From the NCBI RefSeq assembly GCF_018835585.1, contig NZ_JAHGVE010000012.1, positions 1 through 64,000 of the forward strand: a stretch of 64,000 nucleotides of DNA. The letters run 5' to 3'. Positions 19,370 to 28,162 of the stretch are shown one piece after another (the stretch's first letter is position 1; every line of letters begins with the position of its first letter). This stretch comes from Pelorhabdus rhamnosifermentans. GTDB taxonomy: Bacteria; Bacillota; Negativicutes; UMGS1260. A program made the translations under genes and the position numbers. The notes beneath the pieces are model-generated. The model ran no database searches and had not been told where the DNA came from. It was given only the letters and a program-made list of their open reading frames with translations.

Positions 19370-19404
19370 GAAAAAGCTCCTAAGCATAGGCTTGGAGCTT
19401 TTTC
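19370..19404 (-). terminator. Terminator downstream of hfq
   Basis: GAAAAAGCTCC pairs with GGAGCTTTTTC around a 13-base loop with partial inner pairing. T-rich flanks occur on both strands, so it may work in both directions. It ends the mutS-mutL-miaA-hfq transcription unit. Confidence 0.85.
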
Positions 19405-19456
19405 TACGAGAATATGACTCATTTCCAGGAATGTTCGTTCTGAAATTTCGTCAACA

Positions 19457-19753
19457 TTACTGTCGGTCTATTTGGGACTTTTCTGGTTGTGATTTATCCG
19501 ACTGTAATTTATCAAACTTATGGTCTTCCTTATGCATTGAATTCAGCGGTCGGAAGGGTGTAATCGTTGAGATTGCATGCTTATAGACTAACTGCTGCTT
19601 GCCATCATTTTCGATAATAACAGTAAAATTGTCAAACCCTTTAACTGAACCACGCAGTTGAAACCCATTTACAAGATAAATAACGACAGGTACATTTTCT
19701 TTGCGGACTTGATTTAAGAAACTGTCCTGCAAATTAATTGCTTTTGTTGTCAT
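19457..19753 (-). CDS. hfq: RNA chaperone Hfq
   Basis: 98 residues. The Sm1 motif region is [29 protein letters not shown], with the conserved Gln near residue 8 that contacts RNA. The Sm2 motif is [11 protein letters not shown]. Residues 1-70 form the hexameric ring-forming Sm fold that pairs small RNAs with mRNA. The C-terminal 30 residues are polar and rich in Lys, Ser, Asp and Gln, longer than in B. subtilis Hfq and likely disordered. It follows miaA directly, the usual miaA-hfq order. The start at 19753 lies after TCGGAGGG. Confidence 0.95.
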   Translation of the reverse strand: MTTKAINLQDSFLNQVRKENVPVVIYLVNGFQLRGSVKGFDNFTVIIENDGKQQLVYKHAISTITPFRPLNSMHKEDHKFDKLQSDKSQPEKSQIDRQ

Positions 19754-19789
19754 GACGCAATCCCTCCGAATTCAATTTACTTCTTCATT

Positions 19790-20743
19790 CTACTTTAGAT
19801 TGAACTTTTCTGCAATAGATTGGTAAATATTTTCCACAATTTGGGCTTCTGATCGTCCTGCATCAACAGAAAACCACTGAATATAGGGCATCTTCCGATA
19901 CCAAGTCAACTGACGTTTGGCAAAATGCCTTGTTGCTTGTTTCATCTTCATTAGCGCATCATCGAGTGCCATTTGACCTTTTAAGTATAAAACAATCTCC
20001 TTATAACCAATGGCCTGCATTGACTGCGCTTCAACTGCTAGTCCAGACTGAAGCAACCTTTTAACTTCCTCTACCAAGCCAGCAGCAACCATCCTGTCTA
20101 CGCGTTGATTAATGCGGTCATATAGCAGTGAACGTTTCATGGTCAAACCAATGACACTCGCTTCATATTGCAATGACTGTGAAGGGACCTGGCATTCTTC
20201 GGGCTGTTTGCTTTGCTTACCTTGCCGTGTCAGATGATGAATTTCCAAAATGCGAATCACACGGCGTAAATCATTGACATGAAGACGCTGGGCCGCTTTT
20301 GGGTCAACCTTGGCAAGCAAAGCATGAACTTTCTCATTTCCCTGCTGCTTTGCTAATTGTGTCAGATAGGTACGATAAACTTCATCACTTTGTATCTCAT
20401 GAAATACATATCCTTCAAGCAAAGCCTTGACATACAGTCCCGTCCCCCCGGCTAAAATAGGTATTTTCCCTGCCTTATTCAGACGGTCAATAAGAACTGC
20501 TGCTTGTTGTTGAAAATCAACAACACTGTATTCTTCATTGGGTTCCAAAATATCAATTAAATGATGAACAATCCCATCTTTTTCTATCAAAGAAGGCTTG
20601 GCTGTACCAATATCCATCCCCCGATAAATTAACATGGAATCCCCCGAGATGATTTCTGTATGAAGCCGCTTAGCAAGAGCAATACTTAATTTTGTTTTTC
20701 CTACAGCAGTAGGACCCAATAAAACAATAAGGCGGTTCATCAT
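19790..20743 (-). CDS. miaA: tRNA dimethylallyltransferase
   Basis: 317 residues. The N-terminal P-loop LLGPTAVGKT, then SGDSMLIYRGMDIGTAKP and HHLIDILEPNEEYSVVDF are the family signatures. The C-terminal part carries QAIGYKEI and the tRNA-contact segment RHFAKRQLTWYRK. It adds a dimethylallyl group to A37 of tRNAs reading UNN codons. MiaB, encoded three genes upstream, then methylthiolates the product, so both enzymes of the ms2i6A37 pathway are in one cluster. The start may be either of two adjacent ATGs at 20743 and 20740; the second has the better spacing to GGTGG. Confidence 0.95.
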   Translation of the reverse strand: MMNRLIVLLGPTAVGKTKLSIALAKRLHTEIISGDSMLIYRGMDIGTAKPSLIEKDGIVHHLIDILEPNEEYSVVDFQQQAAVLIDRLNKAGKIPILAGGTGLYVKALLEGYVFHEIQSDEVYRTYLTQLAKQQGNEKVHALLAKVDPKAAQRLHVNDLRRVIRILEIHHLTRQGKQSKQPEECQVPSQSLQYEASVIGLTMKRSLLYDRINQRVDRMVAAGLVEEVKRLLQSGLAVEAQSMQAIGYKEIVLYLKGQMALDDALMKMKQATRHFAKRQLTWYRKMPYIQWFSVDAGRSEAQIVENIYQSIAEKFNLK

Positions 20744-20835
20744 GCCACCTGCCTTTTAATTTGCAGTGATACCCTTTGCATTCTATGGTCATGTTTACCA
20801 TTTTGGATATTTTTTATACGCAAGATATTCTCCTG

Positions 20836-22674
20836 TCATGTTCGCTTAAATAATTTGCTTAAGTCATGGGGGGTAAAACGGATCATAGCCGGACGTCCAT
20901 GCGGGCAAGCATAAGGCAGCTCTGTCTGGCACAATTCTTCTAAAAGAGCCTGCATTTGACGCATATTCAGTTTTTCACCAGCACGGATTGCTCCATGACA
21001 AGCGGCAAGTTGCAAACACGAATGCCGAAGAGCTTGCGACGTAGGATGATCCTGACTTTGAATTTGGCTAATAATATCACGCACATAAGCTTCAGCATAA
21101 TTATTTTGAATATCCGCCGGAATTTCCAGTAAGCGAATCGTTGTTGGACCAGCCAATTCCACAGCAAAGCCCAGTTCATAGAAAAGCCCTTGAAAATCGA
21201 TCAGTATATCCGCCTCTGGTTCTGTAAACTCAATGAGTAAAGGAACTAACAGCTGCTGACTTGGCACACGATCAGCAGCTTGGCTTAACTTATCATAGCG
21301 AATACGCTCATGAGCAGCATGCTGATCAATAATATATAGTCCATCTTGTCCCTGGGCCACGATATAACAATGATCAATTTGCCCCAATGGATAAAGGACT
21401 TGTTCACAATTAGAATTTTCCTGTAAAACAGGTTCAACTGATTGTAGTGGCTCTTGTTTGGCAAGAGCTTGTCTAGCCTCAGCAACAGAAAATGCAGCAG
21501 AGGACTCAGCTGATGTGTATTGAGCTTCATGGGCTGACCCTGACGGATGCCAAACAGAAGTTGTCACGCCAGCCTCCGGCCGTGATGAGACATGCATGTT
21601 CTCTAGTTGTAAAGGCACTGCTGTAACCGCCAGATTTGGTGTAAGCGAAGGAGCAGCAGCCGTAAGACCCGGTGAGGAAGGATGAACGAGAACATCCTTG
21701 ACAGCCCGATAGAGAGCCTGATAAATGAGTTGATCATTGCTAAACTTAATTTCTAATTTTTGTGGATGTACATTAACATCGACTGTTTCAGGTGCAATGC
21801 TGAGACGAATGACAGCAAGTGGAAAGCCTGTTTTGGGTAAAAGCGAGTGATAGGCATTATCAAGGGCCTTGCCCATCATGCGATTCGTAATGACCCGATT
21901 ATTAACAATGAATGTCTGCCAGGCACGCGTCCCCTTAATAAGATGGGGTTTAGCCACAACACCTGTTACGCCAATACCCTCGTATTCAAAGTCTACAGCG
22001 AGCAGATCAGGCTTAATTTTATGCCCATACAAATTGGCGGCCGTTTCTAGTAAGTCATCGGTACCTGGCGTAGACAACACTAAACGTTCATGGTTAATCA
22101 GTTTAAATGTTACACCTGGATAAGCAAGGGCAATTTTACCGATAATGCTATGAATTTGTGCCCCTTCCGTTGCTACGGTTTTTAAAAATTTACGACGTGC
22201 CGGCGTATTAAAAAAAAGGTCGCGAATGGTCACACTTGTACCTGATGCCGCCCCAGCTTCGACAACATCTTGTACAAAGCCTCCTTCAATTTCGATCCGC
22301 GTCCCAATGCTTTCTTCCTGCGGACGAGTAAGTAAGGTAAAGCGTGAAACAGCGGCAATACTTGGCAAAGCTTCACCACGAAAACCGAGGGAAACTAAAT
22401 GATTGAGATCATCGGCTGATGAGATTTTACTTGTGGCATGACGCAAAATGGCCAGCTTGGCATTGGCTGTTGTCATACCGCTGCCATTGTCTGTAACACG
22501 AATAAGTTCAGTACCCCCTGCGGCGATTTCAATTTCAATGACCGTACTGCCTGCATCAAGAGCATTTTCTACAAGCTCCTTTACAATGGATGCCGGTCGT
22601 TCCACAACCTCACCAGCGGCAATTTTGTTAGCCGTATTTTCATCAAGCAATCGGACGCTTGCGGCAGGTATCAT
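20836..22674 (-). CDS. mutL: DNA mismatch repair protein MutL
   Basis: 612 residues. The N-terminal GHKL ATPase has ELVENALDAGS, DNGSGM and GFRGEALPSIAAVS. The middle linker is low-complexity, rich in Ala/Ser/Pro (residues ~335-420). The C-terminal endonuclease domain has the DQHAAHERIRYD segment near residue 450 and the metal-site motifs ACHGAIRAGE and CPHGRP. The nuclease motif is DQHAxxExxxxE in related MutL proteins; here the last acid is Asp. The protein nicks the new DNA strand after MutS recognises a mismatch. It overlaps mutS by four bases (ATGA), so translation is coupled. Confidence 0.95.
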   Translation of the reverse strand: MIPAASVRLLDENTANKIAAGEVVERPASIVKELVENALDAGSTVIEIEIAAGGTELIRVTDNGSGMTTANAKLAILRHATSKISSADDLNHLVSLGFRGEALPSIAAVSRFTLLTRPQEESIGTRIEIEGGFVQDVVEAGAASGTSVTIRDLFFNTPARRKFLKTVATEGAQIHSIIGKIALAYPGVTFKLINHERLVLSTPGTDDLLETAANLYGHKIKPDLLAVDFEYEGIGVTGVVAKPHLIKGTRAWQTFIVNNRVITNRMMGKALDNAYHSLLPKTGFPLAVIRLSIAPETVDVNVHPQKLEIKFSNDQLIYQALYRAVKDVLVHPSSPGLTAAAPSLTPNLAVTAVPLQLENMHVSSRPEAGVTTSVWHPSGSAHEAQYTSAESSAAFSVAEARQALAKQEPLQSVEPVLQENSNCEQVLYPLGQIDHCYIVAQGQDGLYIIDQHAAHERIRYDKLSQAADRVPSQQLLVPLLIEFTEPEADILIDFQGLFYELGFAVELAGPTTIRLLEIPADIQNNYAEAYVRDIISQIQSQDHPTSQALRHSCLQLAACHGAIRAGEKLNMRQMQALLEELCQTELPYACPHGRPAMIRFTPHDLSKLFKRT

Positions 22675-25265
22675 GGCAAACCAGCCTCCTCTTTCGCCTG
22701 GTTTTGTAGCTTATATAAGATATTAAGCGCTTCAATCGGGGTGATAGATAACACATCGATTTTTAGTAGTTCATCTATGACGGCCTGAGAAAACAGCGTC
22801 ATTGTAGCCGCAATTTCTTCTGTTTGAGCCGGAAGATTCTCGCAAATCCCTGGAACAGTGCCTTGACAGGCTTCTGTTTCAGCAAGAAGTTCGCCGGCAC
22901 GAGTAATAAGTTTTTTTGGCAGACCGGCCAGCTGTCCCACGTGAATGCCATAACTTTTATCCGCCCCCCCCGCAACAATCCGCCGCAGAAAAATGACTTG
23001 ATTGCCACGTTCTTTTACAGCAATAGAGTAGTTTTGTATTTTTTCAAAATTCTCAGCCAGTGTCGTTAATTCATGATAATGAGTTGCAAAAAGTGTTAAC
23101 GATTCAATACGTTCTTCCATATATTCGATAACGGCCCTGGCGATACTCATCCCATCAAATGTACTTGTTCCCCGGCCAATTTCATCAAGAATAACCAAGC
23201 TATTGGCTGTAGCATTTTTTAAGATATGTGCCACTTCACTCATTTCAACCATAAAAGTACTTTGCCCAGTGGCTAAATCGTCGCTGGCACCAACACGAGT
23301 AAAGATACGGTCCACAGGATGAATTTGTGCCGCTGATGCTGGAATAAAACTACCTACTTGCGTAAGTAGCACAAGTAGCGCCACTTGTCGCATATAGGTT
23401 GATTTACCAGCCATATTCGGACCTGTTAAAAGAATGACTTCATGATCATGATGATTGAGTCTCGTATCATTTGGGACAAAGACTTCACCCTTGAGCAGCC
23501 GCTCGACAACAGGATGACGTCCATCTGTGATGACAATTTGCCTTTCTTTACACAAGTTAGGACGTACATAGTGATATCTGTGGGCTGCTTCAGCCAAACT
23601 CATGAGAGCATCAACAGCAGCGACTTGCCGTGCTGTTTGCTGAATAGCCGGAATGTGCTCCTTTACTGTATCACGAAGAGCTGTAAAGAGTTCATATTCA
23701 AGGACAACAATTTTTTCCTGCGCCCCCAAAACCTTTGTTTCATATTCCTTGAGTTCCGGTGTAATGTAACGCTCAGCATTAGCCAGCGTTTGTTTTCGTA
23801 CATATGTAGGAGGTACAGCATGTGTTTGAGAATGAGTGACTTCAATGTAGTAGCCAAACACACGATTATAACCAATCTTTAAGGTTTTAATGCCTGTATT
23901 CTCTCTTTCTCGTGCTTCCACATCTTGAATCCACTGTTTATTGTCATGAGACAAAGAACGTAGTGAATCGAGTTCACTGTGATAGCCTGGACGAATCATT
24001 CCTCCCTCTCTTACTGAAAAAGGCGGTTCATCCACAAGGGCCTGCCCAATAAGCTGAGTCATATCTTCATGCAAATCAAGTTGTCCATTAAGACGGATTA
24101 ATAAGGGGTCTGTTGTACGATTTAATAGATCGCGAAGTTTAGGTAACACCGTTAGCGATGCATGAAGAGCCGTTAAATCACGTCCATTGGCTGTTCCCAC
24201 TTCAATCCGCGTTAGAATACGTTCAAAATCATAAACACATTCTAGTACTTCAGTAAGTTCAGCACGTAGTCCTGCTTGCTGAATAAGTTCGGCAACAGCG
24301 TCTTGGCGCGAGCGAATTAGGGGAATATCAACAAGAGGATATTCCAGCCATTTTCTAAGTAAACGCCCGCCCATAGCAGTTTTTGTAAAATCAAGTACAC
24401 CCAAAATCGTGCCACGTTTACTACCGTCGCGCATATTGCGGGTAATTTCCAAATTACGCAGCGTTGCTGCATCAAGTATTAAACAATCAGAAACTTCATA
24501 ACGAGTCAGACGGTTGATATGAGAACAACTATTTTTCAGTGTATGATGTAAATAAGCCAAAAGGGCCATAACAGCTTGTACCGCAACAAGATTGGTTGGA
24601 TGCTCTTCAGGTGGAAAATGACGAATAAGAAGCTCTTGGGCATCAGGTATTTTTTCATCAAAACGTGATACCGTACAGGCCGTTACACGGTCATGCAAAA
24701 AGGAGCGAATACCTGCTTCGTCTGACAGAGGACTGGAAAGAACAAGTTCCGCAGGCATAAGACGATAGAGATTATCACAACACGTATTGTAACGATCGGC
24801 CCCTGTAAAGAGCGTCCAGAAGCATTCGCCTGTAGATATATCTGCAGCAGCAAATGCCAGTGAATTCTCTTCCTCATATAAAACAACGAGATAATTATTG
24901 TTTTGATCTGTCAGCAACGTTTCCTGCGTCAGTGTGCCTGACGTAATAATCTTGACAACTTCCCGTTTGACAATTCCCTTGGCAAGCTTCGGATCTTCCA
25001 CTTGTTCACAAATTGCTACTTTATAGCCTTTAGCAATAAGCTTGGCAATATAGTTGTCAGCCGCATGATAAGGAATGCCGCACATAGGAACCTTTAGTCC
25101 AGCCCCACCATCACGAGCTGTTAAGGTAATTTCTAGCTCTCGTGATGCCAGATTGGCATCATCGAAAAACATTTCATAAAAATCACCCAAACGAAAAAAA
25201 AGAATCTCATCTTGATGTTGTTCTTTAATTTCACGATACTGCTTGAGCATTGGAGTATAAGTCAT
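22671..25265 (-). CDS. mutS: DNA mismatch repair protein MutS
   Basis: 864 residues, full length. The N-terminal mismatch-binding domain has the Phe-x-Glu wedge in RLGDFYEMFFDDA near residue 27, and the clamp lies in the middle. The C-terminal ABC-type ATPase has GPNMAGKSTYMRQ (Walker A, near residue 610), DEIGRGTSTFDG (Walker B) and LFATHYHELT. It binds base mismatches and recruits MutL. It overlaps miaB by four bases upstream and mutL by four bases downstream, so miaB-mutS-mutL is a translationally coupled unit followed by miaA and hfq. Confidence 0.96.
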   Translation of the reverse strand: MTYTPMLKQYREIKEQHQDEILFFRLGDFYEMFFDDANLASRELEITLTARDGGAGLKVPMCGIPYHAADNYIAKLIAKGYKVAICEQVEDPKLAKGIVKREVVKIITSGTLTQETLLTDQNNNYLVVLYEEENSLAFAAADISTGECFWTLFTGADRYNTCCDNLYRLMPAELVLSSPLSDEAGIRSFLHDRVTACTVSRFDEKIPDAQELLIRHFPPEEHPTNLVAVQAVMALLAYLHHTLKNSCSHINRLTRYEVSDCLILDAATLRNLEITRNMRDGSKRGTILGVLDFTKTAMGGRLLRKWLEYPLVDIPLIRSRQDAVAELIQQAGLRAELTEVLECVYDFERILTRIEVGTANGRDLTALHASLTVLPKLRDLLNRTTDPLLIRLNGQLDLHEDMTQLIGQALVDEPPFSVREGGMIRPGYHSELDSLRSLSHDNKQWIQDVEARERENTGIKTLKIGYNRVFGYYIEVTHSQTHAVPPTYVRKQTLANAERYITPELKEYETKVLGAQEKIVVLEYELFTALRDTVKEHIPAIQQTARQVAAVDALMSLAEAAHRYHYVRPNLCKERQIVITDGRHPVVERLLKGEVFVPNDTRLNHHDHEVILLTGPNMAGKSTYMRQVALLVLLTQVGSFIPASAAQIHPVDRIFTRVGASDDLATGQSTFMVEMSEVAHILKNATANSLVILDEIGRGTSTFDGMSIARAVIEYMEERIESLTLFATHYHELTTLAENFEKIQNYSIAVKERGNQVIFLRRIVAGGADKSYGIHVGQLAGLPKKLITRAGELLAETEACQGTVPGICENLPAQTEEIAATMTLFSQAVIDELLKIDVLSITPIEALNILYKLQNQAKEEAGLP

Positions 25266-26608
25266 GGCTGTTTGTTTCCTTTCAAAACCCAGGTCTGTGC
25301 TTTTTCGATCATGACGTGCACAAACTGTCCGGCTTTATCGTCGTCATCTTTATGCCACAACACAATTTTATTTGTCCGCGTACGTCCCGTGAAAGTTTGG
25401 TCATCATTTTTACTCGGGCCTTCTGCTAACACCTCAACAACCTGCCCTTCAAGTTTTTTATTAATTGCCAAACTAATTTCATTTTGTCTTTCCATTAAGC
25501 GATGGAGGCGTTCTTTTTTTATCGTCTCAGGTACTTGATCCTCCATCGTCGCCGCAGGGGTTCCTGAACGTTTCGAATAAAGGAAAGTGTAAGCTGCATC
25601 AAACTTAATTTCGCTAACAAAATCCAGTGTTTCCTGAAATAATTCTTCTGTTTCACCAGGAAAGCCAACAATGAGATCCGTCGTAAGACTGGCATGAGGT
25701 AACACCTTACGAATATAATGAACAATTTTACGATAACTTTCCTGATTGTAACCTCGATTCATCCGATGCAATATTTCATCGCTGCCAGACTGAATAGGCA
25801 GGTGAAAATGTTCGCAAATGTGACGACTCTTTGCAATAACATCAATCACTTGCTTTGTCATATCGCGCGGATGAGAAGTCATATAGCGAATGCGTTCCAC
25901 GGCATTTGACTCATCAATTTCTGCCAGAAGTCCGGCAAAGTCCAAACCCAAGGCCGTGTCCTTGCCATAAGAATTGACATTTTGCCCAAGCAACATAATT
26001 TCTTTAAAACCTTTTTTACCTAGTTCAGTAATTTCTGTTAAAATATCTTGCGGCAAACGACTGCGTTCCCGGCCTCTCACATAAGGAACGATACAGTAGG
26101 TGCAAAAATTATTGCACCCATACATAATAGGAACCCAGGCGTTTAAATCACTGCCGCGCTTTACAGGGACATTATCAAATGTTTCTGTTTGATCAAAAAC
26201 AGCGACAACTTTTTCATGAGTTTGTTCAATTTTTTTTATCGCCTCAATAAGGCCATGAACATTATTGGTACCTAAAATAAGGTCAATATGGGGCGCCCGT
26301 TTTAAGAGCTGCTCGCGATTTTTCTGGGCCATACAGCCTGTTATGACGACAATTAACTTCGGATTAAGTGTCTTTAATCGTTTGCATTCGCCAATTTTAC
26401 CATAAATTTTTTGCTCAGCACTTTCACGAACACAGCAAGTATTAATTAAAATAAGATCGGCTTCTTCGAGTGCTCGTGCCGATATATAGCCACATTTCTC
26501 CAGCTGCCCCATTAATTTTTCCGAATCGGCTTCATTCATTTGACACCCGTAGGTAATAATAAACGCCGATTTTGCATGAGACGCATTAGTTTTATTAAAA
26601 TCAGTCAT
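25262..26608 (-). CDS. miaB: tRNA-2-methylthio-N6-dimethylallyladenosine synthase
   Basis: About 448 residues. The N-terminal UPF0004 domain has YGCQMNEADSE and further cluster cysteines (NTCCVRE, ITGCMAQ). The radical-SAM core has CNNFCTYCIVPYVRGRERSR (CxxxCxxC) near residue 160, and a C-terminal TRAM domain carries the RNA-binding segment LVEGPSK-like and GRTRTNKIV. It adds a methylthio group to i6A37 of tRNA made by MiaA. The ATG at 26608 starting MTDFNKTN, after AAAGGAGCG, is chosen. The frame is open 25 codons further upstream, but those residues are hydrophobic and unlike the family. Confidence 0.95.
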   Translation of the reverse strand: MTDFNKTNASHAKSAFIITYGCQMNEADSEKLMGQLEKCGYISARALEEADLILINTCCVRESAEQKIYGKIGECKRLKTLNPKLIVVITGCMAQKNREQLLKRAPHIDLILGTNNVHGLIEAIKKIEQTHEKVVAVFDQTETFDNVPVKRGSDLNAWVPIMYGCNNFCTYCIVPYVRGRERSRLPQDILTEITELGKKGFKEIMLLGQNVNSYGKDTALGLDFAGLLAEIDESNAVERIRYMTSHPRDMTKQVIDVIAKSRHICEHFHLPIQSGSDEILHRMNRGYNQESYRKIVHYIRKVLPHASLTTDLIVGFPGETEELFQETLDFVSEIKFDAAYTFLYSKRSGTPAATMEDQVPETIKKERLHRLMERQNEISLAINKKLEGQVVEVLAEGPSKNDDQTFTGRTRTNKIVLWHKDDDDKAGQFVHVMIEKAQTWVLKGNKQP

Positions 26609-26689
26609 ACGTTCCAATCGCTCCTTTGTTCTTATCTCCTTCATTATAGCAAATACAGGGTATAAAAACAAAAGAAGTCCCAATGAACT

Positions 26690-27313
26690 TTATTCATTTA
26701 ACATATCAAGAGCATCTAGTCGTTCATTTTTCCAGCGGAAGAACAGTCCCGGCCGTTCTTCAGGACTCCCACTCGACCAACTCAAATCCGTCAATTTTAC
26801 TTCATAAATATTATAAATAACATCATAATCACTCATATCTACCAGTTTTCGACCAGCACATTTTGCTGCATCGTCAAATACTTCCGCCCCATAATAGCTG
26901 CCATGCTGCACGCAATTAGACCATAACACTGCTTGAAGAGCTGCGCTGTGCTCATAAATGTCAAAGCAATACCAATTTAATAAATTTTGAGCTCCCGCAT
27001 CAAAATAAATTGGACGAACATAAGCTTCCTGCAGATCTGTGAATCCACCTGGATCAATCGATCCGATTGTTTGCCATTTGGTTTGAAACCCAGTATTCTT
27101 AGGATCACCCGCCTCCTCTAATTGAATGCCGTATTGATTAAGCGGGGGCTGTTGTCTTTTTAAAAATTGTACAAAGTCTTGCACAACACCTTGGACTGAT
27201 GAAAACTGATAAATGCCAAAAGAAACACCCCCTCCATCACATTCATTAATGGAAACGGCTGCACAATCACTATTTGATTCGTATTTCGCTGATAAGCTGC
27301 CTAAACTACTCAT
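26690..27313 (-). CDS. Lysozyme-like (phage-type muralytic) protein
   Basis: 207 residues, no signal peptide. The opening LSAKYESNSDCAAVS followed by GGVSFGIYQF resembles the catalytic Glu region and the SYGxYQ motif of lysozyme-like proteins annotated as VgrG-related or phage tail-tip lysozymes. This suggests a peptidoglycan-cleaving fold, but it is a recognition from short motifs only. The rest has many aromatic residues (WYCFDIYEHS, FFRWKNERL). It overlaps by four bases with an upstream small membrane protein gene, the arrangement of a lysin with a holin-like partner. No other phage gene is near. It could be a domesticated lysis cassette or a cell-wall remodelling pair. Confidence 0.6.
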   Translation of the reverse strand: MSSLGSLSAKYESNSDCAAVSINECDGGGVSFGIYQFSSVQGVVQDFVQFLKRQQPPLNQYGIQLEEAGDPKNTGFQTKWQTIGSIDPGGFTDLQEAYVRPIYFDAGAQNLLNWYCFDIYEHSAALQAVLWSNCVQHGSYYGAEVFDDAAKCAGRKLVDMSDYDVIYNIYEVKLTDLSWSSGSPEERPGLFFRWKNERLDALDMLNE

Positions 27314-27567
27314 TCCTTCATCCTCCCTTGGGGCATTTCACCCTGTTTTGAATTCTCCCTGCTATCAATCCACCATCTACCACATCCTGCCGCTGCCGCT
27401 GTGGCAATGGCACCAAAGCCAGCCCAGCAACTGGCTAAATCAAATTTATAACTATATAAACCATTCAATACGTAACCAAACAGCCAGGCAAAAAAAGTTA
27501 ACAATGTCATGAATAAGATTATTCCAACCCAATTGTCGTGAAGCACATTAAGCATTCTAAGCAACAT
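27310..27567 (-). CDS. Small membrane protein, holin-like
   Basis: About 85 residues from the ATG at 27567, which follows AAGGGAAG by seven bases; an ATG 33 bases upstream lacks a ribosome site. Two hydrophobic helices are visible, roughly residues 10-32 (WVGIILFMTLLTFFAWLFGY) and 43-60 (SCWAGFGAIATAAAAGCG). A charged C-terminus (DSRENSKQGEMPQGRMKE) follows. Size, two membrane helices and the coupled downstream lysozyme-like gene suggest a holin or export partner. There is no family motif that proves it. Confidence 0.55.
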   Translation of the reverse strand: MLLRMLNVLHDNWVGIILFMTLLTFFAWLFGYVLNGLYSYKFDLASCWAGFGAIATAAAAGCGRWWIDSRENSKQGEMPQGRMKE

Positions 27568-27703
27568 CACTTCACTTCCCTTGCATTTTATCATTCTCAT
27601 AAGTTTTCTAAACTATTATATGGTTGATCCTAACCAAGAGCGACTATCGCTTACTAGAATACATTCCATGGTACGCAAAAAATCAAGGGGTCTGTAAAAA
27701 ATA

Positions 27704-27740
27704 ACAAAAAAGCCTGCAGATAATCTGCAAGCTTTTTTGT
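27704..27740 (-). terminator. Terminator downstream of the DUF3870 gene
   Basis: ACAAAAAAGC-TGCAGA pairs with TCTGCA-GCTTTTTTGT with one mismatch. T runs lie on both strands. It ends the transcription unit pepA-PHP-Asp23-DUF3870. Confidence 0.85.
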
Positions 27741-27796
27741 CAGTATATAAAATATTAAGTTACAATAGCAAATAATCACAACACTTACTAAATGAA

Positions 27797-28144
27797 TCAG
27801 TCCAGTAAACTTGGAATACTGCCTTCTTGAAACCCACGATATTTATCATAAATAATGCGCATAGCCGTAATAATAGCTTTTTTCGCACTACCTTGATAAG
27901 TTTTATCAACTAAATGTAAAATAGGATCGGGTCCATTTTTTAAAGTATGTCCAACTAAAATGCTTGCCACATGTTTCCGCGCAAGGCGTGTAGCAAGTGT
28001 ACAGTCAGCTTCAATAATCATACCTGTTTCCACATCAATCGTTAAAATAACCCCCACGACTTTATACATTTCACTGGCCGTAATGCCTGTTGGAAGTTTG
28101 GCATAACCTGAAAACAAAACTGTTTTGATATGCGCTTTTTCCAT
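27797..28144 (-). CDS. DUF3870 domain protein
   Basis: About 115 residues. The segments VLFSGYAKLPTGITASEMY, VDVETG-like IDVETGMIIEADCTLAT and YQGSAKKAIITAMRIIYDKY mark the DUF3870 family. Its function is not established. Family members occur in anaerobic Firmicutes, often beside transport or ligand-binding genes. Here it is the last gene of a unit with the P-loop/Asp23 fusion, separated by 18 bases. A cytoplasmic location is expected because there is no signal or membrane helix. The ATG at 28144 follows AGGGGGAAAGG; an upstream in-frame TTG-type start has no ribosome site. Confidence 0.8.
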   Translation of the reverse strand: MEKAHIKTVLFSGYAKLPTGITASEMYKVVGVILTIDVETGMIIEADCTLATRLARKHVASILVGHTLKNGPDPILHLVDKTYQGSAKKAIITAMRIIYDKYRGFQEGSIPSLLD

Positions 28145-28162
28145 ATCCTTTCCCCCTAACAA

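Noticed and set aside
26690-27567. Prophage
   Set aside because: Only a lysozyme/membrane-protein pair is present. There is no integrase, capsid, tail or repressor gene.
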